This document shows, in pieces, positions 23,884 to 30,818 of a DNA stretch of 54,907 bases. Within the stretch, counting starts at the first letter, position 1. Each line of letters starts with the position of its first letter. The position numbers and the translations under genes are program-made. Location of the stretch: the NCBI GenBank assembly GCA_903900705.1, contig CAIUOG010000013.1:1-54907 (forward strand). Reading direction: 5' to 3'. Under the pieces are notes generated by a model. That model ran no database searches and was not told where the DNA came from. It was given only the letters and a program-made list of their open reading frames with translations. The stretch comes from an uncultured Acidobacteriia bacterium. GTDB taxonomy: Bacteria; Acidobacteriota; Terriglobia; Bryobacterales; Bryobacteraceae.

Positions 23884-24140
23884 ATGCGGCGGCGCCGGAA
23901 GAATCTCAGCCCGGAGCAGTGGGTGAAGCTGGGGCACTTTGAAGCCTATCCGGTGCTGGGGGAGATTTACCGCTTTAAACAGAGACTTTGTGATCTGTTG
24001 TTGATCCGGCACCGGACCAGGAAACAGTGCGGGAAACTGGCGCCCCGATTCCTGCGGGCAATCCATGCGTTGCGGGAGGCAAATCATCAGCCGACAGGCC
24101 CGCGGCTTCCGCAACTTCGAAAATTAAAGAATGCGGGTCA
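23884..24140 (+). pseudogene. ISL3-family transposase remnant
   Basis: A short frame keeps ENLS-like KNLSPEQWVKL, EAYPVLGEIYRFKQRLCDLL and KLAPRFLRAIHALREAN, the pattern of the C-terminal third of ISL3-type transposases. The N-terminal catalytic part is absent and the frame runs into unrelated sequence after ~80 residues. It lies just outside the left att repeat, so it predates or neighbours the island at an insertion hotspot. Family call from motif wording only. Confidence 0.55.
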
Positions 24141-24181
24141 AGGTATTATGTGGCCAGGAATTCGGGGCCGAAGAAGGAGTT

Positions 24182-24229
24182 TGGTGCACCCGGCCTGATT
24201 CGAACAGGCGACCTTTTGCTTCGGAGGCA
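24182..24229. repeat. attL: 48-bp copy of tRNA-Arg 3' part
   Basis: Identical over 48 bp to 30819-30866, from the encoded CCA end through the T-arm into the anticodon stem-loop. The rest of the tRNA is missing, so it is not a functional tRNA. It marks the left boundary of the element. Confidence 0.92.
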
Positions 24230-24260
24230 GTAAAGCACGAACAATCAATAACTTAGCGGG

Positions 24261-24290
24261 ATTGTGGCCTGTTGTGGCGCATTGTGGTAA
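24261..24290. repeat. Three phased 10-bp direct repeats beside attL
   Basis: TTGTGG at 24263-24268, 24273-24278 and 24283-24288, exactly 10 bp apart, so all face the same side of the helix. They lie 34 bp inside attL. This is the arrangement of arm-type integrase or excisionase binding sites; the assignment is inference. Confidence 0.55.
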
Positions 24291-24314
24291 GTTGTTCGCG
24301 TGGAACAACTTACT
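24288..24314. repeat. Perfect 11-bp hairpin beside attL
   Basis: GTAAGTTGTTC, 5-nt loop GCGTG, GAACAACTTAC. Overlaps the last phased repeat by one base. No T-tract follows in either direction, so a Rho-independent terminator is unlikely; a protein-binding palindrome or structured single strand is possible. Confidence 0.6.
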
Positions 24315-24369
24315 TGCATTCTGCCGTTCGGAGCGCGCAAACGTGATTAAAGGCGATGTGCGGCGCGTA

Positions 24370-24388
24370 GGCACAAATCTGGGCACAC
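24370..24388. repeat. 19-bp motif shared with right end (left copy)
   Basis: GGCACAAATCTGGGCACAC, identical to 30732-30750. It contains two GGCAC units 12 bp apart. Either an integrase arm site or a scar of a related integrase gene's 3' end. Confidence 0.5.
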
Positions 24389-24612
24389 ATGAACGGGATC
24401 TAGTCATGAGACCAGCCTTCTCGCTACTGCTGGCGGCTTCCTTAACAGCGCTCGCTGTTTGCCGGGCAAACCAATCAACAATAGGCCCCACAAAATCCCA
24501 CACGCTTGGAACTCGCCCACATGCGGCTCCGACGGCTATGGACACGTTATCTAAAGTCATGATTCGGCATCGTGCGCGGACCCGTTAGAATCAGGACGGA
24601 GTGGTGTGGCAT

Positions 24613-25419
24613 ATGAGACGATCCATCGGTGTGGCTTGCTGCGGAATCGCGTTCGCCTTCGCGGCGTTCGGCCAGGCTTCTGAGAACTCAAAGCCTCCAA
24701 TGACTCCAAAGAACGCCGCGAAGTCCACGACCGGCCCGTCGCCGAGGACCTCTGCCAGGCCTGGAGTAGTTTCGGGCAAGGTCTTTGCGATCACCGCTGG
24801 CGGAGACATTAAGCCCGCTCGTCTGGCAACTGTGTTCCTCATCTACAGTTCGATTGACATTCTCAAGGCGTGGTACGACGGTCTGAGCGCGGCGCGCACT
24901 CTTTACTTGAGTCAGCTTAAGGACCCTGAGGGGTTCACGAAAGCGAAGCTGGAGGATTACGAAGAGGATGCCTCGTTCTTGGGTGCGCTCCCTCCGGCGA
25001 CGCGAGACCGATTGGTGGCGCTGTACACGGCGGATCTTGACGCACAGATTTTGATGGCTCACGAGACATCCGATATAAAAAGAGACCTTGTCGAACTTGC
25101 TGCCAAAACCCGTTTTGAGCAGTTCCGGTGGAACGATGAGACCATGTGCAAGCGGGACTTGTTGAACTACGAAATGGCGCTGGCCGGAGTCCGCAAGTGG
25201 CGATGGGATCACAAAGAGTGGGATCAGTTCGTGGCTGGCAAGGCGGATGAGGACGGACAATTCAAGGTAGCCGTTCCACGCGCGGGGAAGTATTTGCTGT
25301 TTGTGCGGGGGCGTGCAGGATTCAACGAAGCCTTCTGGAGCGCGGAGGTCGTCGTTGCCGCCGGATTGGAAGCGGCCGTCAAACTCGGCCAGCCCGAGAA
25401 AGCGTGCCTTGTTCCATAA
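24613..25419 (+). CDS. Secreted protein with regulatory-like beta-sandwich split by a helical insert
   Basis: 268 residues from ATG 24613, preceded by GGAG about 10 nt upstream; a GTG at 24601 is in frame. Signal peptide to ~residue 25 (GIAFAFAAFGQ). After a Pro/Ser/Thr-rich linker, GVVSGKVFAITAGGD starts a carboxypeptidase-regulatory-like strand set that resumes at GKADEDGQFKVAVPRAGKYL; ~120 helix-rich residues (Asp/Glu/Arg-rich) are inserted between. Not recognised as a known enzyme. It is the only clear cargo gene of the element. Confidence 0.65.
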   Translation: MRRSIGVACCGIAFAFAAFGQASENSKPPMTPKNAAKSTTGPSPRTSARPGVVSGKVFAITAGGDIKPARLATVFLIYSSIDILKAWYDGLSAARTLYLSQLKDPEGFTKAKLEDYEEDASFLGALPPATRDRLVALYTADLDAQILMAHETSDIKRDLVELAAKTRFEQFRWNDETMCKRDLLNYEMALAGVRKWRWDHKEWDQFVAGKADEDGQFKVAVPRAGKYLLFVRGRAGFNEAFWSAEVVVAAGLEAAVKLGQPEKACLVP

Positions 25420-25639
25420 CCCTCAGATAACGGTCCTTTTCGCACTCCAACTGGATTGACGGTCGAAGCCTCAGCCCGTCTCTCATGTTGCCGAAGGCGC
25501 GGACACACACCAGCACTTGCGAGCGTCAGAGAACATTGATGGTTAGAATTGTTTGTGGCCGCCTAGCTCGACGGGGCGAACGCCGGTTTCCCTGACCGGC
25601 TGGCGGCTATACCACTTCAAGGGAATCGCAGAGGGAGCG
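25420..25639. other. Intergenic region with a structured RNA-like segment
   Basis: 220 bases between the cargo gene and the next gene. Apart from the paired segment at 25558-25607 no other feature is evident. Confidence 0.5.
25558..25607 (+). ncRNA. Compact two-stem structure, tRNA-like fragment or leader RNA
   Basis: An outer stem GCCGCC (25558-25563) pairs perfectly with GGCGGC (25602-25607) and encloses a 6-bp hairpin GCCGGT/ACCGGC (25582-25587 with 25595-25600) with a 7-nt loop TTCCCTG. TAGCTCGACGGGG between the stems looks like a tRNA D-arm, and the loop like an anticodon loop with CCC, but no T-arm or acceptor can be completed. It ends 32 nt before the next gene's ATG. It could be a decayed tRNA or a regulatory leader. 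Confidence 0.4.
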
Positions 25640-26560
25640 ATGGCTGAGCAACCCGAAAATCAAATCGACCCGGAAGTACTAGCGCTTGAGCCGGATGGAC
25701 TGCCGAATAGTTCCGGGAAATCTCGTGGTGTCCATCCCGCTTGGCGCGGGGATGCCGAGGACACCGTAAACAACCCCTGTGCTGTCCTTCTGCCTGTGAT
25801 CGGTTTAAGGAAACAGGCTATTGGCAAGTTGCGCGGGGACACGAAGTGCATCGTTCTGAAAGAACTTCCGCAAACGAAAGACGACGTTGCCCGTTGCCTT
25901 GAACCAGCGCTCTCCGAATACGCGAGAACCTTGTTCGACGCCGGAGCTGAAGAGAAGCTTCGCGCGCTCGTTCCGGGAGATGGCCCGACCTCTTACAAGA
26001 GTTGGCTCACGGGGGAGTGCTTGCCCGCTGTTCTCGATGACATTTACTCCGCTGTCGATGGCCAGTTTTTGATCGCCGTTTCTCGCATCATGGAAGCCAT
26101 CCCCGAATCACACGGAAAAACCGAGGCGACGCGGCGGGCGCTGGCTGGAGTGCTGACATGGTGGGTCTTTGGGTCGGAATTGATGTCAGATTTGAAACAC
26201 GGCCTAGAGCTTGCCCTCGAAGACCGAAGCCTTTACTGGGAAGGCGAATGCGAAGCGCGAGTTGCATCCTGGCATCGCGGCGCGGCTAATGGTGAACTGG
26301 AAAAGACTGCGGAGGTGGTGGTAGTCAAACGGCGGCGCGGGCGGCCTGTCAAGATATCTGACGAAGTCAAGGACGCGGCGCAGTCGGCGAAGGATTCCGG
26401 CACGAACCGAGACGCGGCCATAATACTTTACGACACTCATTACCCAAGTCCGCAGCAGGTGAAGAACACTCCGACCATCCTGCGAGCACACCGGCAGAAG
26501 AAGGAAAAGTCCGCCGCTTCAGTTCGCGGCGAGCGGAAGCCCAGCAAAACCAAGGGCTGA
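25640..26560 (+). CDS. Element-encoded protein with C-terminal HTH-like region, function unknown
   Basis: 306 residues from ATG 25640, with GAGGGAG a few nt upstream. The N-terminal ~220 residues are mixed alpha/beta, not recognised. The C-terminus has a basic KRRRGRPVK AT-hook-like motif, then DAAQSAKDSGTNRDAAIILY and QQVKNTPTILRAHRQKK, plausible as a helix-turn-helix, ending Lys-rich. A DNA-binding or replication-accessory protein of the element is the likeliest role, but this is inference. Confidence 0.65.
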   Translation: MAEQPENQIDPEVLALEPDGLPNSSGKSRGVHPAWRGDAEDTVNNPCAVLLPVIGLRKQAIGKLRGDTKCIVLKELPQTKDDVARCLEPALSEYARTLFDAGAEEKLRALVPGDGPTSYKSWLTGECLPAVLDDIYSAVDGQFLIAVSRIMEAIPESHGKTEATRRALAGVLTWWVFGSELMSDLKHGLELALEDRSLYWEGECEARVASWHRGAANGELEKTAEVVVVKRRRGRPVKISDEVKDAAQSAKDSGTNRDAAIILYDTHYPSPQQVKNTPTILRAHRQKKEKSAASVRGERKPSKTKG

Positions 26561-26574
26561 AAAATTCCGATTTA

Positions 26575-26586
26575 TTCGGTACCGAA
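26575..26586. promoter_or_regulatory. 12-bp perfect palindrome upstream of HTH gene
   Basis: TTCGGTACCGAA, 54 bp before the HTH gene start. Size and position suit an operator, possibly autoregulatory. Confidence 0.35.
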
Positions 26587-26627
26587 GAGTGATTTTTTCA
26601 GTAGCAATTATTCATCCGTTCAGGCTT

Positions 26628-26633
26628 TAGCTT
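26628..26633 (+). promoter_or_regulatory. -10-like box TAGCTT, leaderless HTH start
   Basis: TAGCTT (TANNNT pattern) ends 6 nt before ATG 26640; no ribosome binding site lies between. Confidence 0.35.
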
Positions 26634-26639
26634 GAACTC

Positions 26640-26870
26640 ATGAACAACGTATCGTTTCCACACCAAACGCAAAGCAACGCCAAGCTGTATCTCTCAGACG
26701 TTGAGGTTGCCCGGTACCTCAATATCTCGGTTGCGACAATTCGCCGGTGGCGCTTGAACGGCGCGGGCCCTCGCTTTCGCAAGATCGGTGCATGTGTTCG
26801 TTATGGCATCGCGGATCTCGAAGCCTACATTGCGAAATCGCCTTCCGGCGGCGAGCGGGGGGCGGCGTAA
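26640..26870 (+). CDS. Small helix-turn-helix protein, AlpA/excisionase-like
   Basis: 76 residues. MerR/Xis-type helix-turn-helix: YLSDVEVARYLNISVATIRR followed by WRLNGAGPRFRKIG and VRYGIADLEAYIA. In integrative elements such proteins act as excisionase or as activator of the integrase. Here it is the first gene of a run leading into the replication genes, 4 nt before the CHC2 gene. No separate xis is seen, so it is the best candidate. Confidence 0.82.
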   Translation: MNNVSFPHQTQSNAKLYLSDVEVARYLNISVATIRRWRLNGAGPRFRKIGACVRYGIADLEAYIAKSPSGGERGAA

Positions 26871-26874
26871 TCCG

Positions 26875-27591
26875 ATGCCGCAAAAGAAAGGGCCCGCTGG
26901 CGGCAGGCCCGAACTTCAGAAAGCCAATCCTGTAGTTATTTTTGCATGGGTCCCGGCGGCGCGGGAAGCCATTCGCAGCGCGGCGCGGATCGAGACTCAC
27001 GCGGAGCGGGCGGGCTTCCGGAGGGGACGCGGCGGGCGCTGGCACTGCGGCGTTCACGCGGACAAAAATCCGAGTTGCTCGATTCGCGGCGGGCTCATTC
27101 GCTGCTGGGTCTGCAATCAGGCGTGGAACGTGATTGACCTTGAGATGCTCGCGACGGGCGCGTCATTCCTTGAATCCCTCCGCACGCTGGCGGCGGAATA
27201 CGGCCTTCCGGCGGGCGCGGTGAGCACCGACCCTGCCGAGGCGCAGCGCGCGGCGCTGGCGCGCCTTGAGTTGCCCGCAGCGAAGCGCTTTCAGCGGGTA
27301 TTGATCAACCTGACGGACGAACTCCTGGACACCTTGAAGGCGGGGCTGTTCGATCCACTGCTGCCCGCACCGGAAGAAGGCGAAATCCGTTCACTTGAAG
27401 TGCTTCGCCAAACCATCATGGATGCGGCAGACAGCGCGCTGGTCCACGAGTACCGCATCTGGCGGGACAGGTGGCCTGCGACCGTTGCGGCGCTAGTCCA
27501 AGTGGCGAAATGTCGCGAGAAAGCCGAGCAGCGGGCGCTGGCTGAATTTATGGCGAGGCTCGAACGGATTCCTCAGAAGGCGGACGCATGA
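26875..27591 (+). CDS. CHC2 zinc-finger (DnaG-type) protein, primase-like
   Basis: 238 residues from ATG 26875, 4 nt after the HTH gene. Residues ~50-90 carry a DnaG-type zinc finger: WHCGVHADKNPSCSI, then LIRCWVCNQAWNVIDL (Cys-x2-His ... Cys-x2-Cys). No TOPRIM domain follows; the C-terminal ~140 residues are helical. Either a split primase whose catalytic part is elsewhere or a replication-initiation accessory protein. Overlaps the ATPase gene by ATGA. Confidence 0.78.
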   Translation: MPQKKGPAGGRPELQKANPVVIFAWVPAAREAIRSAARIETHAERAGFRRGRGGRWHCGVHADKNPSCSIRGGLIRCWVCNQAWNVIDLEMLATGASFLESLRTLAAEYGLPAGAVSTDPAEAQRAALARLELPAAKRFQRVLINLTDELLDTLKAGLFDPLLPAPEEGEIRSLEVLRQTIMDAADSALVHEYRIWRDRWPATVAALVQVAKCREKAEQRALAEFMARLERIPQKADA

Positions 27592-28613
27592 TGACTGATC
27601 AATTCCCCGATATCGAACAGCTGTTGTCCGAGGCGCACCAGGCACTGGAACCCTCAGAGCATCTTCAGGAACGCGCGGTTCCGGTGATGACGACGGCGGC
27701 GCAACTGTACGCCACGGAACCCGTCGAACTCCGTCCGATCTTGTTGGATGACACGAAGAAAAAGGGCGTGCTCTGGGATGGCCTCACGCTCATGTTCGCG
27801 AAGCCGAAAGCCGGAAAAAGCTGGCTGGCCTTGCAAGCGTCGATTGCCGTTGCCGGTGGGCCAGGTATCAATGGGCTATCGGCAGTGGAAACCGGGCCGG
27901 TGATCTATGCGGCGCTCGAAGAACCGCCTTCCCGAACCGCACAGCGCATGAAGCTGTTGGCGCGACAGGGCGCGTGGTGCTCGAACCTGCACTTTGTCTA
28001 TGACCTGCTTCCATTGCTGGGCGGCGGGGCGGAACAACTCGAAGCGGCGATCTCGACCGTGAAGCCGAGGATGCTGGTGATCGACACCCTCACGGCAGCG
28101 ATTAAGGGCGGCGGCGCGAAGAACTCCGACGTTTTCAGAAGCCAGTACGCCGAGGTGACGCGCGTCCGCAAGATTGCGGAAGAGAATCATATCGCGGTGA
28201 TCCTCATCCACCACAGTCGCAAGGGCAGCGGCTCGGACGGCGCAGTTGAAGCCGTGGCAGGCACCGGGGGCATTGCGGCGGCGGTGGACTGTCTGTACTA
28301 CCTGAAACGGAAACCGGAAGCCGAGGCAACGCTCGAAATTATCGGGCGCGAATCCGAGGAAAGCACCTGGGCGCTGAAGTTGGGGCAAAGTCCGTTCGGG
28401 TGGGAGTTTTTGGGCGATGACGCTGAACACTTCCTGACCGGCGAACGGAAGGAACTCCTGGCGGTACTTCGCGAGGACGGGGGCATGAGTCCAGCGGCGC
28501 TGGCCGGTGAACTGGGCAAGCCGAGGCCAGCGGTCCGGATGCTGCTGAAGCGAATGTTGGAAGATGGGCAACTCCGGAAAGCTGGCGGGAAATACTATCC
28601 CTCTCTCTCTTAA
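27588..28613 (+). CDS. RecA-fold ATPase (AAA_25/RepA helicase-like)
   Basis: 341 residues. Walker A-like AKPKAGKSWLA near residue 75, Walker B MLVIDTLTAAI, then VILIHHSRKGSGSDGAVEAV, the pattern of hexameric RepA-type helicases and AAA_25 proteins. The C-terminal ~60 residues look like a winged helix (GGMSPAALAGELGKPRPAVRM). With the CHC2 protein it makes a minimal helicase/primase-style pair, suggesting that the element can replicate when excised. Confidence 0.82.
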   Translation: MMTDQFPDIEQLLSEAHQALEPSEHLQERAVPVMTTAAQLYATEPVELRPILLDDTKKKGVLWDGLTLMFAKPKAGKSWLALQASIAVAGGPGINGLSAVETGPVIYAALEEPPSRTAQRMKLLARQGAWCSNLHFVYDLLPLLGGGAEQLEAAISTVKPRMLVIDTLTAAIKGGGAKNSDVFRSQYAEVTRVRKIAEENHIAVILIHHSRKGSGSDGAVEAVAGTGGIAAAVDCLYYLKRKPEAEATLEIIGRESEESTWALKLGQSPFGWEFLGDDAEHFLTGERKELLAVLREDGGMSPAALAGELGKPRPAVRMLLKRMLEDGQLRKAGGKYYPSLS

Positions 28614-28721
28614 AGTTACAGCGTTACAGAGAGAGAAAAAGAAAGAAACAGTGAATGAATATAGGCACACGGACACCTGTAACCCGCACGGATAGGCGGG
28701 CGAGTGTAATGCCCGTAACGG

Positions 28722-28738
28722 GTGTGACACCGTCACAC
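28722..28738. repeat. 7-bp perfect inverted repeat
   Basis: GTGTGAC, 3-nt loop ACC, GTCACAC. It abuts the shorter palindrome at 28712-28722. Candidate protein-binding site within the possible origin region. Confidence 0.45.
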
Positions 28739-28893
28739 ACGGCACAGCAGGGCGAGTTATGTCCGGGTCAACGTCACGAGTCGGGTGAACATCCGGCGGC
28801 AAAGTTGTGCCTATAAAAACACGCGCGTACCGTTTGGCAGTCTTAACAGATGACCGCTTTGTGGGTTTCCATTAAGTCCTTTGTTTGCAATGA

Positions 28894-28921
28894 CAATACT
28901 TTATCTGTAGAATTAGTATTG
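28894..28921. promoter_or_regulatory. Operator-like inverted repeat over the recombinase -35
   Basis: CAATACT (28894-28900) and AGTATTG (28915-28921), perfect 7-bp arms 14 nt apart. The right arm runs into the TTGACA at 28919, so a bound protein would block the promoter. A second -10-like TAGAAT (28908-28913), 17 nt after TTGCAA (28885-28890), lies between the arms. Confidence 0.5.
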
Positions 28922-28947
28922 ACAGTGATGCTTTACTCAGGCATAAT
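28919..28947 (+). promoter_or_regulatory. Consensus promoter of the serine recombinase, leaderless
   Basis: TTGACA (28919-28924), 17-nt spacer, CATAAT (28942-28947). The predicted +1 is 28954, the A of the ATG, so the mRNA would have no leader. Confidence 0.65.
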
Positions 28948-28953
28948 CAGGGT

Positions 28954-29619
28954 ATGCAAAAGGCGTTCGCGTATCTCAGAGTTTCCGGCCAGTCTCAAGT
29001 TGCCGGCGACGGGTTCACCCGGCAGCGGGCGGCAATCAAGGCATACGCGGCGGCGCACGATATCAAGATCACTCGCGAGTTTCGGGAGGAAGGCGTTTCG
29101 GGCACGGTGGAGAGCATGAACCGGCCCGCGTTCTCCGAGATGATGACCGCGCTTCACGGCAACGGCGTTCGCACTGTACTGATAGAACGGCTGGACCGAC
29201 TCTCCAGGGACGTGGTGACTCAGGAAATCACGATTCGCGACATGCGGCGCTACGGGTTCTCTATTGTTTCAGTCGCCGAACCGGACCTGATGGAAAACGA
29301 TCCTTCGCGCAAAGCGTTCCGTCAGATGATGGGTGTTTTTGCCGAATTTGAGAAAGACACCATCGTAGCGAAGTTGAGGGGCGCACGGATGCGGAAGCGG
29401 GCTCAGGAAGGCCGCTGCGAGGGGCGGAAGCCCTACGGACACTTCGAGGGTGAGGGCGCGGTAATTGAGCGCATGCGGGCATTACGGGCCGAAGGGCTGG
29501 GCTTCGACAGAATCGCAGCGGCGATGAATGCGGAAGGTATCAAGACGCGGACGCGGGGCCGCTGGCACGGCGTGATGGTGAATCGGATTCTCAAGGCATC
29601 GGAAGAGAAGGGAGTATAA
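28954..29619 (+). CDS. Serine recombinase (resolvase/invertase family)
   Basis: 221 residues. Catalytic domain: AFAYLRVSGQSQ with nucleophile Ser11, the basic loop LIERLDRLSRDVVTQE, the long E helix (FAEFEKDTIVAKLRGARMRK) and a C-terminal HTH (GLGFDRIAAAMNAEGIKTR...WHGVMVNRIL). Size fits a resolvase or invertase rather than a large serine integrase. Stop is 4 nt before the tyrosine integrase ATG, so both recombinases are probably made together. It could resolve multimers of the excised circle. Confidence 0.9.
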   Translation: MQKAFAYLRVSGQSQVAGDGFTRQRAAIKAYAAAHDIKITREFREEGVSGTVESMNRPAFSEMMTALHGNGVRTVLIERLDRLSRDVVTQEITIRDMRRYGFSIVSVAEPDLMENDPSRKAFRQMMGVFAEFEKDTIVAKLRGARMRKRAQEGRCEGRKPYGHFEGEGAVIERMRALRAEGLGFDRIAAAMNAEGIKTRTRGRWHGVMVNRILKASEEKGV

Positions 29620-29623
29620 GGCG

Positions 29624-30802
29624 ATGGGAGTTTACAAACGCGGAGGGACGTATTGGTTCCGGTTCGTCTGGAACGGTGAGACGATTCGGGAATCGGCAAA
29701 GACGGGCAACAAGCGGACGGCTGAGCAGATCGAGGCGGCTCGGAAGACGCAGTTGGCGAAGGGTGAAGTCGGTATCCGTGACCGGGCACCCGTGCCCACT
29801 TTCGCGGAGTTCACCAAACGTGACTTGGTGCCGCATATCGAAGCCCGCTTCGCTGAAAAGTCTTCGACGCGGGCTTACTATCAGGTCCAATTGGGGCACC
29901 TGACCGCGTATTCAGCGCTGGCGGGGACAAGGCTTAGCGATATTTCTTCGGAAGTTGTGGCGGGTTTTATCGAGACTCAACGCCAGGCGGGGTATGAGAT
30001 ATCGAGCGTCAACCGTGCCTTGCAGGTCCTTCGGCGCGCATTCCATCTTGCGGTGGATTGGGGAAAGGTGGACAAGGTTCCGACGAAGATTGCACTGGTA
30101 CCGGGTGAGCGGCGGCGGGAACGGGCTCTGTCTGGTGACGAGGAATCGGCTTACCTGAAAGCGGCGGGCGAGATCGGCGACTCAATCATGGAAGCTTACG
30201 GCAAAGCGCTGGAAGGCATCCGTGCGCGGCAGCGTGGCGAACAGCCACAGAATCCACAGGACCCGTATCTGCTGCGCGATGTTGCCGTCGTGCTTCTGGA
30301 TTGTGGCTTACGTCCAGAAGAATGCCATCGCCTTCGTTGGGAGCACTACCGGGGCGATACGATCTATATCCCGCACGGCAAGACTGTGAACGCCCGACGC
30401 GAGATTCCGTTATCGGCGCGGGTATGTGAGGTTCTGAAGAGTCGGAGGGGGGAATCGCCTTGGGTATTCCCAGCTTTGACCGCGAGCGGGCACATGGAGC
30501 AGTCCACCCTGAAGCGGCAACATGATAAGGCGTGCAAGCTGGCGAAGGTCCCGATCTTCGTACCCTACACCTTCCGGCATACTTGCCTGACCAGATGGGC
30601 GCGAATATTGGATCCATACACGCTGGCATATCTCGCGGGGCACAGCGACTTTGGGACTACCCGGCGGTACGTTCACCCGAATCTCAACACTGCGCGCGAG
30701 GCGCTCGAACGCGCCCGAGTGGCACAGGGTGGGCACAAATCTGGGCACACTCCAGAACGGCGTAGTGACGCCGAACCGGGCATTATCCGTGCAATCGCTT
30801 GA
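29624..30802 (+). CDS. Tyrosine-type site-specific integrase
   Basis: 392 residues. An arm/core-binding SAM-like domain covers ~60-160. Catalytic domain: Arg in LLDCGLRPEECHRL, Lys in IPHGKTVNAR, His-x-x-Arg in FRHTCLTRWA, second His in LAGHSDFGTTRR and the Tyr nucleophile in RYVHPN. It recombines attP with attB in the tRNA-Arg gene. The gene ends 16 bp before the attR core, and a 19-bp motif in its 3' end recurs near attL. SD-like run AAGGCG before the ATG. Confidence 0.93.
   Translation: MGVYKRGGTYWFRFVWNGETIRESAKTGNKRTAEQIEAARKTQLAKGEVGIRDRAPVPTFAEFTKRDLVPHIEARFAEKSSTRAYYQVQLGHLTAYSALAGTRLSDISSEVVAGFIETQRQAGYEISSVNRALQVLRRAFHLAVDWGKVDKVPTKIALVPGERRRERALSGDEESAYLKAAGEIGDSIMEAYGKALEGIRARQRGEQPQNPQDPYLLRDVAVVLLDCGLRPEECHRLRWEHYRGDTIYIPHGKTVNARREIPLSARVCEVLKSRRGESPWVFPALTASGHMEQSTLKRQHDKACKLAKVPIFVPYTFRHTCLTRWARILDPYTLAYLAGHSDFGTTRRYVHPNLNTAREALERARVAQGGHKSGHTPERRSDAEPGIIRAIA
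30732..30750. repeat. 19-bp motif shared with left end (right copy)
   Basis: Identical to 24370-24388, inside the integrase 3' end. GGCAC occurs at 30721, 30732 and 30744, about one helical turn apart, consistent with arm-type sites overlapping the coding sequence. Confidence 0.5.
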
Positions 30803-30818
30803 AGGGGAAAAGGTTAGC

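Larger units (their letters stand above)
24230..24600. other. Left arm of the element, no convincing gene
   Basis: About 370 bases without a supported gene. It holds three 10-bp-phased TTGTGG motifs, a perfect 11-bp hairpin and a 19-bp repeat shared with the right end. A 60-codon frame from ATG 24406 begins with a signal-peptide-like stretch but has no further support. A possible promoter (TTCGGC, 17 nt, TAGAAT at 24586-24591) precedes the cargo gene. Confidence 0.6.
28614..28953. other. Palindrome-rich gap, possible origin or terminator, plus promoter
   Basis: 340 bases without a gene. Three inverted repeats cluster at 28683-28700 (CCCGC/GCGGG), 28712-28722 (CCCGT-A-ACGGG) and 28722-28738 (GTGTGAC-ACC-GTCACAC), just after the helicase-like gene. 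The right third is AT-rich and holds the recombinase promoter. An origin of replication is plausible but unproven. Confidence 0.5.

Noticed and set aside
24182-24254. A second tRNA-Arg at the left end of the element
   Set aside because: Only the 48-bp 3' part is present; the D-arm and 5' acceptor strand are missing, so it is an att duplication.
24288-24314. Rho-independent terminator at the left-arm hairpin
   Set aside because: The stem is perfect but AT-rich and no T-run follows on either strand.
24406-24588. 60-codon gene with signal-peptide-like start
   Set aside because: No ribosome binding site or recognisable mature domain, and the upstream part overlaps the repeat-rich arm.
25558-25625. 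A functional tRNA-Gly(CCC)
   Set aside because: D-arm and anticodon-like hairpin can be drawn but no T-arm or matching acceptor; kept only as an RNA-like structure.
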